From Megascapheus bottae (lineage: Eukaryota > Chordata > Mammalia > Rodentia > Geomyidae): a stretch of DNA of 64,000 bases. The stretch spans positions 58,062,602 through 58,126,601 of the forward strand of contig JANJXV010000013.1 in the NCBI GenBank assembly GCA_024803745.1, in the 5' to 3' direction. Within the stretch, counting starts at the first letter, position 1; the number at the start of each line of letters is the position of its first letter. A model generated the notes under the pieces. That model was not told the origin of the DNA and searched no databases. It was given only the letters and a program-made list of their open reading frames with translations. Made by a program: the position numbers and the translations under genes. Below, in pieces: positions 49,081 to 60,343 of the stretch.

Positions 49081-49479
49081 TAAACGCGCTCAGACCCGGC
49101 GCCTGGCCCCGGCCGCGCGCCGCCTACAGTTCCCGACCTGCCGCGCGGCCGGCGACCTCGAGTCCCGTGGTCCCCCGCCGCCGGAAGTGCGGGCGCGCCG
49201 CGTCCCGTGCGTGCTGCACGTGGGCGCGGGGCCGGGGGCCGTGCGGGGCCGGGGGCCGTGCGGGGCCGGTGACCGCGGTGACCGCGGGCCGCGCAGCCTG
49301 GCCAGCCCCTGGCGCGGGGCCCGGGCGCGGCGCGGGGTCCGGGCGCGGCGCAGGCCGGGCGCGGCGCAGGCCGGGCGGCCGCCCCACGTGCTGGCGCGCG
49401 GCCCTCCGCGCACGCTCTCGCCCTGCCCGGGAGCCGGCTCCCCGTGCCGGCCTGCGGTGGGGGGGGCGTGCCCTCTGGG

Positions 49480-52400
49480 CCGGGTGCCGTTCCCGAGCTC
49501 GCTCCAGGCTAGCGCGCCTGCACCGTGAGCCGCATCTCCACTGCCTGTGTTCTGGTGGTTAACCGGAGATGAGAGTCTCAGTCTGGGGCCGGAGCCTGGC
49601 CTAGTGGTACGGTGCCTGCCTAGCATGCACGAAGACCCGGGTTCGATTCCTCGGTATCCCATGCATAGAAAAAAAAAAAGCCGGAAGTGGTGCTGAGGCT
49701 CAAGTGGTAGAGCTCTAAAAAAGAAAACAAAAGAAAAGAGTCTCAGACTTTCCTGCTCGGACTGGCCTTGAACGGATATCCTCAGATATCAGCCCCCTGG
49801 GCAGCTAGGATTACCGGTGTGAGCCGCCAGCACTGGCAGCTTTTGTCCTTGTTGGAGGAAGTTGGAGCCGTAGGGTTACTGGACCCTTTAATCTGGATTG
49901 TTCTGCAAGGGGGTGACTGAGCCTAAAGCTGAGTCGTGGCCCTGCCAAGATTCATCATGCCAAAGAACAGAAGCTTGCAGGGGATGGGTTCTACAGGCCA
50001 TGCCAGACTGGTTCCAAGTGTAGCATACGTGCTTCTCTGCATGTGTGTAGTGCATCACATGCCTGTTTGTGAGCCCACACTTATTCCCCAGTGTCACAGT
50101 CGTTATTTTAAGAGTACTGTTCAAGGGCTTGCAGATTATGCAACCCATTATGAAACTGCAGTTAGGTTCTTGGCCCAAACTCCTGTTCCTCCACATGCCA
50201 GAACTAACTGACCACAGTACCAACGGATGTAGGTATGGATTGGTCAGGCACCAGGGAAACTAATAACTGCTCTAGAGTCAGATCTGAGGATCTAAGCCAG
50301 GTAGGACGAATCTTTGAGACACAACCTTAAATTGTCAAAAGTAATTTCTGCTAAGTGTAGGCTAGGTTCAAGTGGTAGCTCCAGATAGGAGAGAATGTTA
50401 GGATTTTAAGCCCCAGCACCACACAAAAATAGTCAAGGATAGGGACCAGGAGTTTGGCCTAGTGGTAGAGTACTTGCCTAGCATGCACTAAGATCCAAGT
50501 TTGATTCCTTGGTACCACATACATAGAAAAAAGTGATGCTGTGACTCAAGTGGTAGAGCTCTAGCCTTGAGAAAGTCCAAGGACAGTGCTTAGGCCCTGA
50601 GTTCAAGCCCCTGGCAAAAAATAAAGTCAAGGGCAGAAAGGAGATGGTTTTTGTTACTGTTTTCTTTGTTTTTGTTCAATACTGGGGTTTAAACTTCTTG
50701 GCCTTGGCTACTCAGCCTCTTGAGTAGCCAGGTGCTATGTCTTGGCACTCAGCCAGAGAAAGAAGGCTTACTATGTGGCACAGACATGCTATAGAAAGAC
50801 AGCACTTCAGGTCTCCAGCCATTTTCCACGTAATAACTTGAGTATAATTAGTTTTGGTAGTAGGCATGCATGGAGTCAATTTGGCCTGACAGGTGGTCTG
50901 TCCTGAGAAGGAACTCTTGTTCCTTTAGAGGTAGTTCTAGTTCCTAATCATAAATACGTTACCAGTCAGGTTCATCCAGTTCAATCCTGTGTTCCCCGGA
51001 ACCCAAGCTGACTGCAAAATCACTGCAGAAAGATGGTTTAACTAAGACACATCAAAAATAAAGGCAGGGTTACTCAGTATTTCTCCTTTTAGTCAGTTTG
51101 TAGGCAAAAGCAGTTTCCCACCTCTGAACTTTATCATCCTAAACTGAAATTAAACCTAGTGAATAATAAATATCCCGGTCCTTGCCTGGCTACTACAATT
51201 CTACTTTGTTTCTTCTTGTTTTGTTTTCCTAGTCCTAAGGCTTGAATCCACAGCCTGAGCACTGTCCACTTGAGTCACAGCACCAGTTTTCTTTTTTGCC
51301 AGTCCTGGGGCTTCAGTTCAAGGCCTGAGCACTGTCCTTGGGCTCTCTCAAGGCTAGAGCTCTACCACTTGAGCCACAGTACCCCTTCTGGCTTTTTCTG
51401 TTTCTGGTACTGAGGAATCAAACCCTGACTTTTGTGCCTGCTAGGCAAGCATTCTACCACTAGGCCAAACTCCCATCCTGATTTCTGGCTTTTTCTATGT
51501 ATGTGGTACTCAAATCTGTGTCTCCTGGGCCTCCCCCTCCACATTTTATTTTTTGCTTCTTCTGGGGCTTGAACTCAGTGGTGCCTGGGCACTGTCCTTG
51601 GACACTTTGCTCGAGGCTAGCACTCTGCTACTTGAGCCACAATGCTACATTTGGCTTTTTCTGTGTATCTGGTTTCCAGGAATCAAATGCAGGGCTTTGT
51701 GCATGCTAGGCAAACACTCTACCACTAGGCTACGCTCCAGCCTCAATTCGTTGTTTCTTTTTTCTTTCTCTTTTTTTCTTTTTTTTGCCAGTCCTGGGAA
51801 TCGAACCCGGGTCTTCATGCATGCTAGGCAAGCACTTTAACCACTAGGCTAAACTCCCGGCCCTTTTTTTCTTTTTTTTAGCTCTTTTCTTTTTTATGTA
51901 GGTCATGGGACTTGGACTCTTGGCCTGGGCGCTGTCCCTGAGCTCTTCAGCTCAAGGCTACCACCCTACCCCTTGAGCCACAGCGCCACTTCTGGTTTTC
52001 TGATGATTAATTGGAGATACAGCTGGCTTTGAACTGAAAGCCTCAGCTCTCAGCCTCCTGAGTGGCTAGGATTGCAGGGGTGATCCACTGCGCCCTGCTC
52101 TACTTTGGAAGACTTTTTTCTTCTTTTTGTCAGTTCTGTGCTCCTTTTGCTCAAGTCTAGCACTCTATCGTTTGAGCTACAGCTCCACTTCTAGCTTTTT
52201 GGGTGCTTAGTTGGAGATGAGTCTCGTGGAGGAAGAGGTGCTGTGTCTCAAGTGGTAGAGCGCTAGCCTTGAGCTGAAGAGCTCAGGAAGAGTACCCAGG
52301 CCCAGAGTTCAAGCCCCACTTCTGACAAAACAACAACAACAAAAAAAACCTGGGGGGTGGGGTGGCCAGGAGTTTGGCCTAGAGTTAGAGTGCTTGCCTA

Positions 52401-52690
52401 GTATGCACAAAGACCTGGGTTGATTCCTCAGTACCACACACATGGGAAAAGCCGGAAGTGGTGCTGTGGCTCATGTGGTAGAGCTCTAGCCTTGAGAAAC
52501 CCCAAAGACAGTGTTCAGGCCCGGAGTTCAAGGCCCAGGACTGGCAAAAATAAATAAATAAACAAAAGTTTCATGGAGACTTTTCAGCTTTTCAGCCTGA
52601 ACTGTGATCCTCAGATCGCAGCCTTCTGAATAGCTGGGAGTACAGGTGCTCGCCACTGGCCCCTGGTTCTTTCTAAGAGGTGACTACGTA
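49480..52690. repeat. PIDD1: SINE-dense PIDD1 intron 1
   Basis: Recognised copies: antisense Geo/B1 split by a plus IDL-Geo insertion (about 49490-49580, 49585-49725, 49740-49840); plus IDL-Geo at about 50440-50630; antisense copies at about 51290-51475, 51480-51745 and 51780-51862; antisense B1-like/Geo at about 51890-52110; further fragments at 52125-52345; plus IDL-Geo at about 52362-52560; antisense B1 head at about 52585-52680. Between them, 49850-50430 and 50640-51210 show no exon, RNA gene or named repeat. Confidence 0.75.
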
Positions 52691-52879
52691 GTCACGTGGT
52701 ATCCTGTGTTTGTCCTTGTCATTTGTGGGGCTTGAACTCTGCCGCTTTGTACCACTTTGAGGCGCGGTGCCACTTCCTGTCGGTCTGGGTTTATTACGTA
52801 TCTCCAACCTTCCCCATTTTGAAGTGTGTCAGAGTGTCACTTCTCTTCTGGGCGTAGGTGACCCTGGCTGAGGTCGGGA

Positions 52880-53240
52880 TCGCAGTCCCAGCCCGTGAGG
52901 AGAGGCTGTGACAGCGCCGAGCCCCGCCGGCTGGAGCTGAGGTCTTTCTCCAGGCGGCGGCGCAGGACCCTCGGCACGGCTGGCTCTGGCCTGGGCCTCG
53001 GAAGCAGGATTCGGGGCGCGAGCACCTGCGCCCGGCGCCTCCTTCCCGAGCCGGGGCCCCGGGCGAGCGCGCGGGGCGGGGCGGGGCGGGGCCCCCAGCT
53101 GTCCCCCCAGCTGTCCCCCCAGCTGCCCCTCCCCCCGGAAGCGCGCAGCGCCTCCGCCTCGGCGGGAACCGGCGCGGGAACGGGCGCCCGGGACCTCCGC
53201 CCCGGGCCTCACCGCCGGCCACCGCCGGCCATGTGGAGGG
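52880..53240 (+). promoter_or_regulatory. PIDD1: Second CpG island, just upstream of the first PIDD1 coding exon
   Basis: A GC-rich block with three GGGGC boxes in tandem (53075-53092) and a three-copy CCCCAGCTGTCC repeat, 190-550 bp upstream of the exon acceptor at 53427. It could be an alternative promoter. No start site can be proved from sequence. Confidence 0.4.
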
Positions 53241-53503
53241 CCCAGGGTGGGCAGCGGCCACCTGGCCAGATTCCAGAATCAGGACGCGAAGCCTGCTTCG
53301 GTTCCCAGGCTCCGCGCCCCTCCCAGCCAGGCCCCACCCCGTCCTGTCCAGGCCCTGAGCTCTGCATCTGAGGGCTGGAGCGGGGCTTCCAGCCCCCACT
53401 CACCCCCCACCCTCCCCGCCTCTGCAGCCTCCCAGGGTCCTGCCCGAACTGGCCTGCCTGGCGAGCTGGGACATGCCTGGCCCCCGAGGACACGTGGAGG
53501 GTG

Positions 53504-56500
53504 ATGGATGCAGTGTCAGAGGAAGCTGCAGCTGCAGCAGCAGAAGATGCAGCCGAGGCTCATCCTGGGGCACTGCCTCTCCTCCCTGGGAGTCAGCTGA
53601 ACTTGAGCCTGTACCCTGGGGGCTGCCACAGACTGCTGGACCTGTGTGTCCAGCACCCCCTGCCGCTGCTGCAGGTGGAGTTCTTGAGGCTGAGTACCCA
53701 CGAGGACCCTGGGCTGCTGGAGGCCACCTTGGCTCGGGTGCCCTGGAGTCTGCTGCTGCACCTCCGCTCCCTGGTCCTCAAAGGTGAGAGCCCTGCCCTG
53801 CTCTAGACCCATCTCTGGCTCTGCCCTGCCCCTGCTTCTTGGTCCACAAGGCAGTGCCAGTCACAGGACTAGTTCCTGGCTTTTCCGCCTTGCTCTGAGG
53901 CGTGGCCCCCTTCTGCTCCCACTTCTTGTCCACAGCCCAGTCACCTTTCTCCTCACACTGGGGCTGGCTGGTCCCTGGCTTCCAGCCTGGGGCTTCTTGA
54001 CCTCCATCTCTGTTTCCCCTTCATTGGCCTCTCCATCGTCTCCCTATCTGTTGCTGGGGGGAGGGGGAAGGGGGAGGTAGAGAGGTAGACCAAATCACAT
54101 GCTGTCCCAGCAGCTTTCGAGTGCTGACAGAGCCCAGCCAGGACCCTGACTCGTAAAAGCTATGTCTGTTTCTCTCACTTCTAGGAGGGCAAAACCGGGG
54201 GCCCCTGGGCGCCTGCCTCCGAGGTGCCTTGACCACACTGCCTGCCGGTCTGTGTGGCCTGGCTTGCCTGGCCCACCTGGACCTGAGCTTCAACAGGTTG
54301 GAGGCCCTGCCATCCTGTGTCCTGCAGCTGCACAGCCTGGACACACTGCTGCTCTCCCACAACCGCCTGTCAGAGCTGCCGGAGGCTCTGGGGGCCCTCC
54401 CCACCCTCACGTTCCTCGCCGTGACCCACAACCGCCTGCAGAGGCTACCCGGAGCGCTAGGCTCCATCTCTACTTTGCAGCGCCTCGATCTCTCCAAGAA
54501 TCTTCTGGACACTGTGCCCCCTGAGATCGGAGGACTGAGCAGCCTCTGTGAGCTCAATCTGGCCTCCAACCAACTGCGGAGCCTCCCAGCCTCCCTTGGT
54601 GAGTGGCAGCTGGACTCTACTGCAGGAGGGTTCAGGGACAGGCCCGAGGGCCAGCTCAGGCTGTCGCTCCTGTCGGGAGACTTGGGGCTCTGGCCTCTCC
54701 TCTTCCCTAGGGCCCCTGCACCTGTAAGCTTGGCCTTTGAGACTTCTTTCCTTCAAGCCTACCCCTTGGCTGCCCTCCCTGGCTCCGAGGCTTCACTTGC
54801 AGCTCTGTCCACCAGTTGGCAGAGTCTTCTCAAGAGTCTGAAGCACGAGTGTCCTGTCGTGGTGGCTCTGAGCCGTTCTGTGCCAGCCCTAAGCCTAGGC
54901 CGGTGCCTGCCCACAGCTGGGCTCCGGTGCCCTGTCGTGGTGGCTCTGAGCCGTTCTCTGCCAGCCCTGAGCCTAGGCCGGTGCCTGCCCACAGCTGGGC
55001 TCCGGTGCCCTTTCGTGGTGGCTCCGAGCCGTTCTCTGCCAGCCCTGAGCCTAGGCCGGTGCCTGCCCACAGCTGGGCTCCGGTGCCCTGTCGTGGTGGC
55101 TCCGAGCCGTTCTCTGCCAGCCCTGAGCCTAGGCCGGTGCCTGCCCACAGCTGGGCTCCGGTGCCCTGTCGTGGTGGCTCCGAGCCGTTCTCTGCCAGCC
55201 CTGAGCCTAGGCCGGTGCCTGCCCACAGCTGGGCTCCGGTGCCCTGTCGTGGTGGCTCCGAGCCGTTCTCTGCCAGCCCTGAGCCTAGGCCGGTGCCTGC
55301 CCACAGCTGGGCTCCGGTGCCCTGTCGTGGTGGCTCTGAGCCGTTCTGTGCCAGCCCTGAGCCTAGGCCGGTGCCTGCCCACAGCTGGGCTCCGGTGCCC
55401 TGTCGTGGTGGCTCTGAGCCGTTCTCTGCCAGCCCTGAGCCTAGGCCGGTGCCTGCCCACAGCTGGGCTCCGGTGCCCTGTCGTGGTGGCTCTGAGCCGT
55501 TCTGTGCCAGCCCTGAGCCTAGGCCGGTGCCTGCCCACAGCTGGGCTCCGGTGCCCTGTCGTGGTGGCTCCGAGCCGTTCTCTGCCAGCCCTGAGCCTAG
55601 GCCGGTGCCTGCCCACAGCTGGGCTCCGGTGCCCTTTCGTGGTGGCTCTGAGCCGTTCTCTGCCAGCCCTAAGCCTAGGCCGGTGCCTGCCCACAGCTGG
55701 GCTCCGGTGCCTGCGTCTGCTTGTTCTGCACAGCAACCTTCTGACCTCAGTGCCTGTGGGTCTGGCCCGCCTCCCCCTGCTCACACGCCTCGACCTGAGG
55801 GACAACCAGCTCCGAGACTTGCCCCCTGAGCTTCTAGACGCCCCTTTTGTACGCTTGCAGGGGAACCCTCTTGGAGGGACATCCCCAAACCCCAGGACAC
55901 CCCCAGGTAGGTGGGAGTATGGGCAGGCTTTGGGGAGGGACCTGGCACTGTCGACATTCCAACCCCTCCACCTTCCCTTGCACAGCTGCACCCCAGGATC
56001 CAGAAATGCCTCGACTCTTCCTGACCTCAGATTTAGACAGGTATGACAAGGAAGGGGGCTGCAGATGTGCCCCCCCCCCGTGACCTTGGAGACACCAGAC
56101 AACACACCTCTGCCTCAGCCCCTCCACACGCCAGTGTCTGTGCTCACACCACCCTCTTCCTCAGCCCCTCCACACGCCATGTCTGTGCTCACACCACCCT
56201 CTTCCTCAGCCCCTCCACACGCCATGTCTGTGCTCACACCACCCTCTTCCTCAGCCCCTCCACACGCCATGTCTGTGCTCACACCACCCTCTTCCTCAGC
56301 CCCTCCACACGCCATGTCTGTGCTCACACCACCCTCTGCCTCAGCCCCTCCACACGCCATGTCTGTGCTCACACCACCCTCTTCCTCAGCCCCTCCACAC
56401 GCCATGTCTGTGCTCACACCACCCTCTTCCTCAGCCCCTCCACACGCCAGTGTCTGTGCTCACACCACCCTCTTCCTCAGCCCCTCCACACGCCATGTCT

Positions 56501-59500
56501 GTGCTCACACCACCCTCTTCCTCAGCCCCTCCACACGCCATGTCTGTGCTCACACCACCCTCTTCCTCAGCCCCTCCACACGCCATGTCTGTGCTCACAC
56601 CACCCTCTTCCTCAGCCCCTCCACACGCCAGTGTCTGTGCTCACACCACCCTCTTCCTCAGCCCCTCCACACGCCATGTCTGTGCTCACACCACCCTCTT
56701 CCTCAGCCCCTCCACACGCCATGTCTGTGCTCACACCACCCTCTTCCTCAGCCCCTCCACACGCCATGTCTGTGCTCACACCACCCTCTTCCTCAGCCCC
56801 TCCACACGCCATGTCTGTGCTCACACCACCCTCTGCCTCAGCCCCTCCACACGCCATGTCTGTGCTCACACCACCCTCTTCCTCAGCCCCTCCACACGCC
56901 AGTGTCTGTGCTCACACCACCCTCTTCCTCAGCCCCTCCACACGCCATGTCTGTGCTCACACCACCCTCTTCCTCAGCCCCTCCACACGCCATGTCTGTG
57001 CTCACACCACCCTCTTCCTCTCCCAGCTTCCCAGTGACCCCCCACGGCTGCTCTGTGACTCTGGCCTGTGGTGTCCGCCTGCAGTTCCCAGCGGGAGCCA
57101 TCGCCAGCCCCACCACCATCCACTACCGACTGTGGCTTCCAGAGCCAGACCTCGTCTCCCTGGGCCCTCACGACTTTCTGCTCAGCGGTGTCCTGGAGTT
57201 GCAGCCCCACGGGCTGGCCTTCCAGCAGGCAGGGCCAGGGTGCATGTGGGGGAAAGGCACGCCCGGGAAAGGCCTGGCCTTGGCGCTCACCCACTGTCCC
57301 CTGGCAGGACGTGGGCCTGTGGCTGCTGTTCATACCCCCAGGCCCCCGGCGCTGCCGCGAGGTGGTCGTCAGAATGCGCAGTGAGGACACCTGGAGTGAC
57401 CTGGAGACCCACGTGGAGGAGGAGGCCCCCAGGGTGAGGCTGCCTGGCGTGTGCAGTGGGGGGTGGTCAGGCCCTGTCCCACCCCCCTCTCTACTGCGTG
57501 CCCTGACGGTGCCCCTCACTCAGTACCTTCACCCTAAGTGTTCCCTCTGACCGTCTCTTCACCCTCAATGTCCAGAGGCTCTGGGCTCACTGCCAGGTAC
57601 CCCATTTCTCCTGGTTTCTTGTGGTTTTGCGTCCTGTGTTCAATGCTTGCCTGGTGCCACCCGAGGGGACACTTCTGTGCTCCTCTGGTCATCCTGGGGT
57701 CAAGGTCACCTTCCCCCCTGGGGCCACCGAGGAGCCTCGTCACGTCTCAATGCAGGTACAGACGGGCAGTGCCCGGGGTGGCAGTGGATGCCGGTGCGCA
57801 GGCAGGCACTCAGGTGCCTTTCTGCCTAGGTGGTTCGCATGGCCAGCCAAGAGCTGCAGGCCCTCGTGGGGGAGCCAGAAGCTGCCGTGAGCCCCTTGCT
57901 GTGCCTGTCCCAGAGCGGGCCCCCCACTTTCCTCCAGCCGGTCACTGTGCAGCTGCCTCTGCCCCCTGGTATCACTGGTGAGGTTTCAGGCCACGTCCTG
58001 GAATTGTGGCCATAGGGTGGAGAACTGCTCTGAAGGGAGTTGCAGCCAGGACGGTCTCATCCTGCTGCCCCTTCTTGTCCAGGCTTCAGTGTGGATCGTT
58101 CCCGTTTGCACCTGCTGTACCGGGCCCCCCCCACAGCCACCTGGGATGACATCACGGCTCAGGTGGCACTGGAGCTCACCCACCTGTATGCACGCTTCCA
58201 GGTCTCACACTTCTCCTGGTCAGTGCCCCCCCTCACTCCCACCTCGCTCAGTGTCTCCGGCCTGTACAGCCACCCCCCCGCCGACCTTGCTCAGTGTCCT
58301 CAGTCTGTACACTTGTGGCCGGTGGCTCTGCTGGTCTGTACAGCTGTGCCTCCCTCCCTCCCGCAGGTACTGGCTGTGGTACACCACCAAGACGTGTGTG
58401 GAGGGCCTGGCCCGAAGGGCCTGGGAGCGGCTGCGGCTGCACAGAGTAAACCTCATCGCCCTGCAGCGGCGCCGGGACCCCCAGCAAGTCCTGTTGCAGT
58501 GTCTGCCCCGGAACAAGGTGGTCAGCGGGTGGGCGGCGGGGTGACCCACAGGCCAGGCTGGACTAGGGCACTGGGAGCCAGTTCTGTGGTGCTTTTGCAG
58601 GTGGATGCCACCCTGGGGCGGCTCCTGGGGCGGTACCGGGGCCCCGAGCCCTCGGACACTGTGGAGATGTTTGAGGGGGAGAAATTCTTCGCAGCCTTTG
58701 AGCGAGGCATCCATGTGGACGCTGGTAGGTGTCCTGCCTGGAGGGCCCGGGGTGATCCCTTTGTCCCTGCTGCTGAGACTGTCCCCCGCCACAGACCGCC
58801 CAGACTGTGTGGATGGCAGGATCTGCTTCGTCTTCTACTCACACCTGAAGAACATGAAGGAGGTGTATGTCAGCACCACGCTGGACCGGGAGGCCCAGGC
58901 TGTGCGAGGCCAGGTGGGCGGCTGAGGCTGGGCCTCCCGAGTCCCTGTGCGGAGGAGGCCAGCGTGCTGAGCTCACTGGACCCCTCCTCAGGTGTCTTTC
59001 TACCGTGGCTCGGTGCCTGTGGAGGTGCCCCCAGAAGCGGAGGCTGCCCGGCAGAAGAAGGACTCTGATACCCCGTGGATGGCCACCTTGCCCATCAAGC
59101 TGCCGGTGCGGCCAGGGGGAGGAGCAGCCCTGTTGGTGACCAGGGGTGGCAGGGTGGGGTCCCGCTAACTCTCTTCTCCTCCCCGCAGAGACTCCGAGGG
59201 GCTGGGGGGCACGGGCGGGGGGCTGGCCTCTCCCTGACGCCTCTGAACCTGGGTGATGCAGAGACAGGATTCCTGACCCAGAGCAACCTGTTGAGTGTAG
59301 CTGGGCGCCTGGGTCCGGACTGGCCGACCGTGGCCCTGCACCTGGGCATGCCCTATCGCACCTTGCAGCGCATCCGACATGAGTTCCGGTGAGCTTCTGC
59401 CCGGCCTGGGAGGAAGGGAGGCGGACTAACACTGGGCCCCGAGGGGCAGGGGGTGCTGTCACAACAGGCCCCTTAGGGGAGAAGCAAGCTCCTGAGTGTG

Positions 59501-59798
59501 GCCGGTGGTCCCAGGTAGGGACTCTGTCCTTTCTCCCTCTCCAAGGGATGACCTGGATGGCCAGATCCGCCACATGCTCTTCTCCTGGGCCGAGCGCCAT
59601 ACTGGACAGCCAGGGGCTGTGGAGCTTCTGGTGAGGGCCCTGGAGCTAAGCGATCGGCAGGATGTGGCTGAAGAGGTTCGGGCCATCTTGGCGCTCGGCC
59701 GCCACAAGTATCAGGATGGCATCCGGCGCACTGGCCTGGCAGCGGAAGACCCTGCGGGTGCCCCCGCCCCGCGGTCCTCACAGCCTGCCCTGGCCTAG
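53504..59798 (+). CDS. PIDD1: PIDD1 (p53-induced death domain protein 1)
   Basis: Fifteen coding exons: 53504-53783, 54185-54598, 55697-55906, 55986-56040, 57027-57228, 57308-57433, 57576-57755, 57830-57977, 58083-58218, 58367-58517, 58601-58724, 58795-58913, 58992-59105, 59189-59388 and 59546-59798. They total 2712 nt, 903 aa (human 910). About seven leucine-rich repeats (about 110-285) precede two ZU5 domains, a UPA-like region and a C-terminal death domain (about 775-865). Both autoprocessing motifs are intact: HFS at 439-441 and 581-583. PIDD1 scaffolds the caspase-2 PIDDosome with RAIDD, and NEMO/RIPK1 signalling after DNA damage or extra centrosomes. The start is the ATG at 53504 (G at -3 and +4). 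Oddities: a GC donor after 57228, an AAG acceptor before the last exon, and acceptor-bearing minisatellites in introns 3 and 5. No canonical AATAAA follows the stop. Confidence 0.95.
54840..55696 (+). repeat. PIDD1: 78-bp minisatellite repeating the PIDD1 exon 4 acceptor
   Basis: CCCACAG|CTGGGCTCCGG recurs with the AG ending at 54916, 54994, 55072, 55150, 55228, 55306, 55384, 55462, 55540 and 55618, then at the true acceptor 55696: an exact 78-bp period, ten copies before the real one. Each unit includes the first 15 nt of exon 4. The frame is open through the whole array. The first and last units carry CCCTAAGCC about 25 nt before the AG; the eight or so between carry CCCTGAGCC. Confidence 0.98.
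56116..57020 (+). repeat. PIDD1: 45/46-bp minisatellite abutting the PIDD1 exon 6 acceptor
   Basis: About 20 units of CATGTCTGTGCTCACACCAC + CCTCTTCCTCAGCCCCTCC; a few have an extra G (CCAGTGTCTG), giving 46 bp. Every unit holds a pyrimidine tract plus AG (CCTCTTCCTCAG). The final unit runs into the true acceptor, CCTCTTCCTCTCCCAG|CTTCCC, so the working tract is itself repeat-derived. Confidence 0.97.
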
Positions 59799-60059
59799 CA
59801 CCACAGCCCTGGGTCCTGACCCGCCTCCCTCCCCGCCTGCCTCTGCTGTGTGTGGAGGCAGCCTCTCTGGTGCAACAAACCGACCTGCTCTGTCTGCCCG
59901 CTCCGTCTGGCTTATCTCTGGGGGGAGAGGAAGTGGGAGGGAGGGGTGTCCAGGTGATCTGGGCGGGGCCGGGGTGCCCCTGCTCTGGCCTGGCCCCCCT
60001 GGGTCTCCCGAGATGGGGAGTGTTGGTGCGGGGTTGGGCTGAAGGCAGTCACCGGGCCC

Positions 60060-60343
60060 GGCTAGCGCCGGCGGGGCTGGAGGCTCACCGGCCCTGCGGT
60101 CCCCCAGGCCAGCGGGTTGACGGGCGGTGGAGGGGCGGGGCCGGGGAGGGGCGGGGCCGGGGAGGGGCGGGGCCGGGTGGCGGCGGGGAGGGGCGGGGCC
60201 GGGTGGCGGCGGGGAGGGGCGGGGCCGGGGAGGGGCGGGGCCCGGGCGGGCCGGCGGGGGCGGGGCCGGGGCGCCTCCAGCCACGGCAGGCGGCGCGCGG
60301 CGCAGCGGGTAGGCGAGCGCGGCGGCGGCGGCCGAGCGGAGCG
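60060..60343 (+). promoter_or_regulatory. SLC25A22: SLC25A22 promoter with GC-box array, and predicted untranslated exon 1
   Basis: Around eight GGGGCGGGGCC boxes are spaced 20-25 bp apart at 60127-60270. A predicted untranslated exon ends at 60343 with donor GTGAGT. The CpG island continues to about 61300. The array begins about 330 bp after the PIDD1 stop. Confidence 0.65.

Noticed and set aside
54759..56105. 448-aa minus-strand frame opposite PIDD1 exons 3-5
   Set aside because: A 78-bp unit leaves several frames open on both strands; nothing supports transcription or a domain.
56043..57437. 464- and 439-aa plus-strand frames over PIDD1 intron 5
   Set aside because: Repeat-derived; the true splice sites at 56040 and 57027 give the conserved protein.
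57597..57602. GTACCC after TGCCAG as a donor ending a 21-nt PIDD1 exon
   Set aside because: Reading on gives VPHFSWFLVV, the conserved first autoprocessing site, so the exon continues to 57755.
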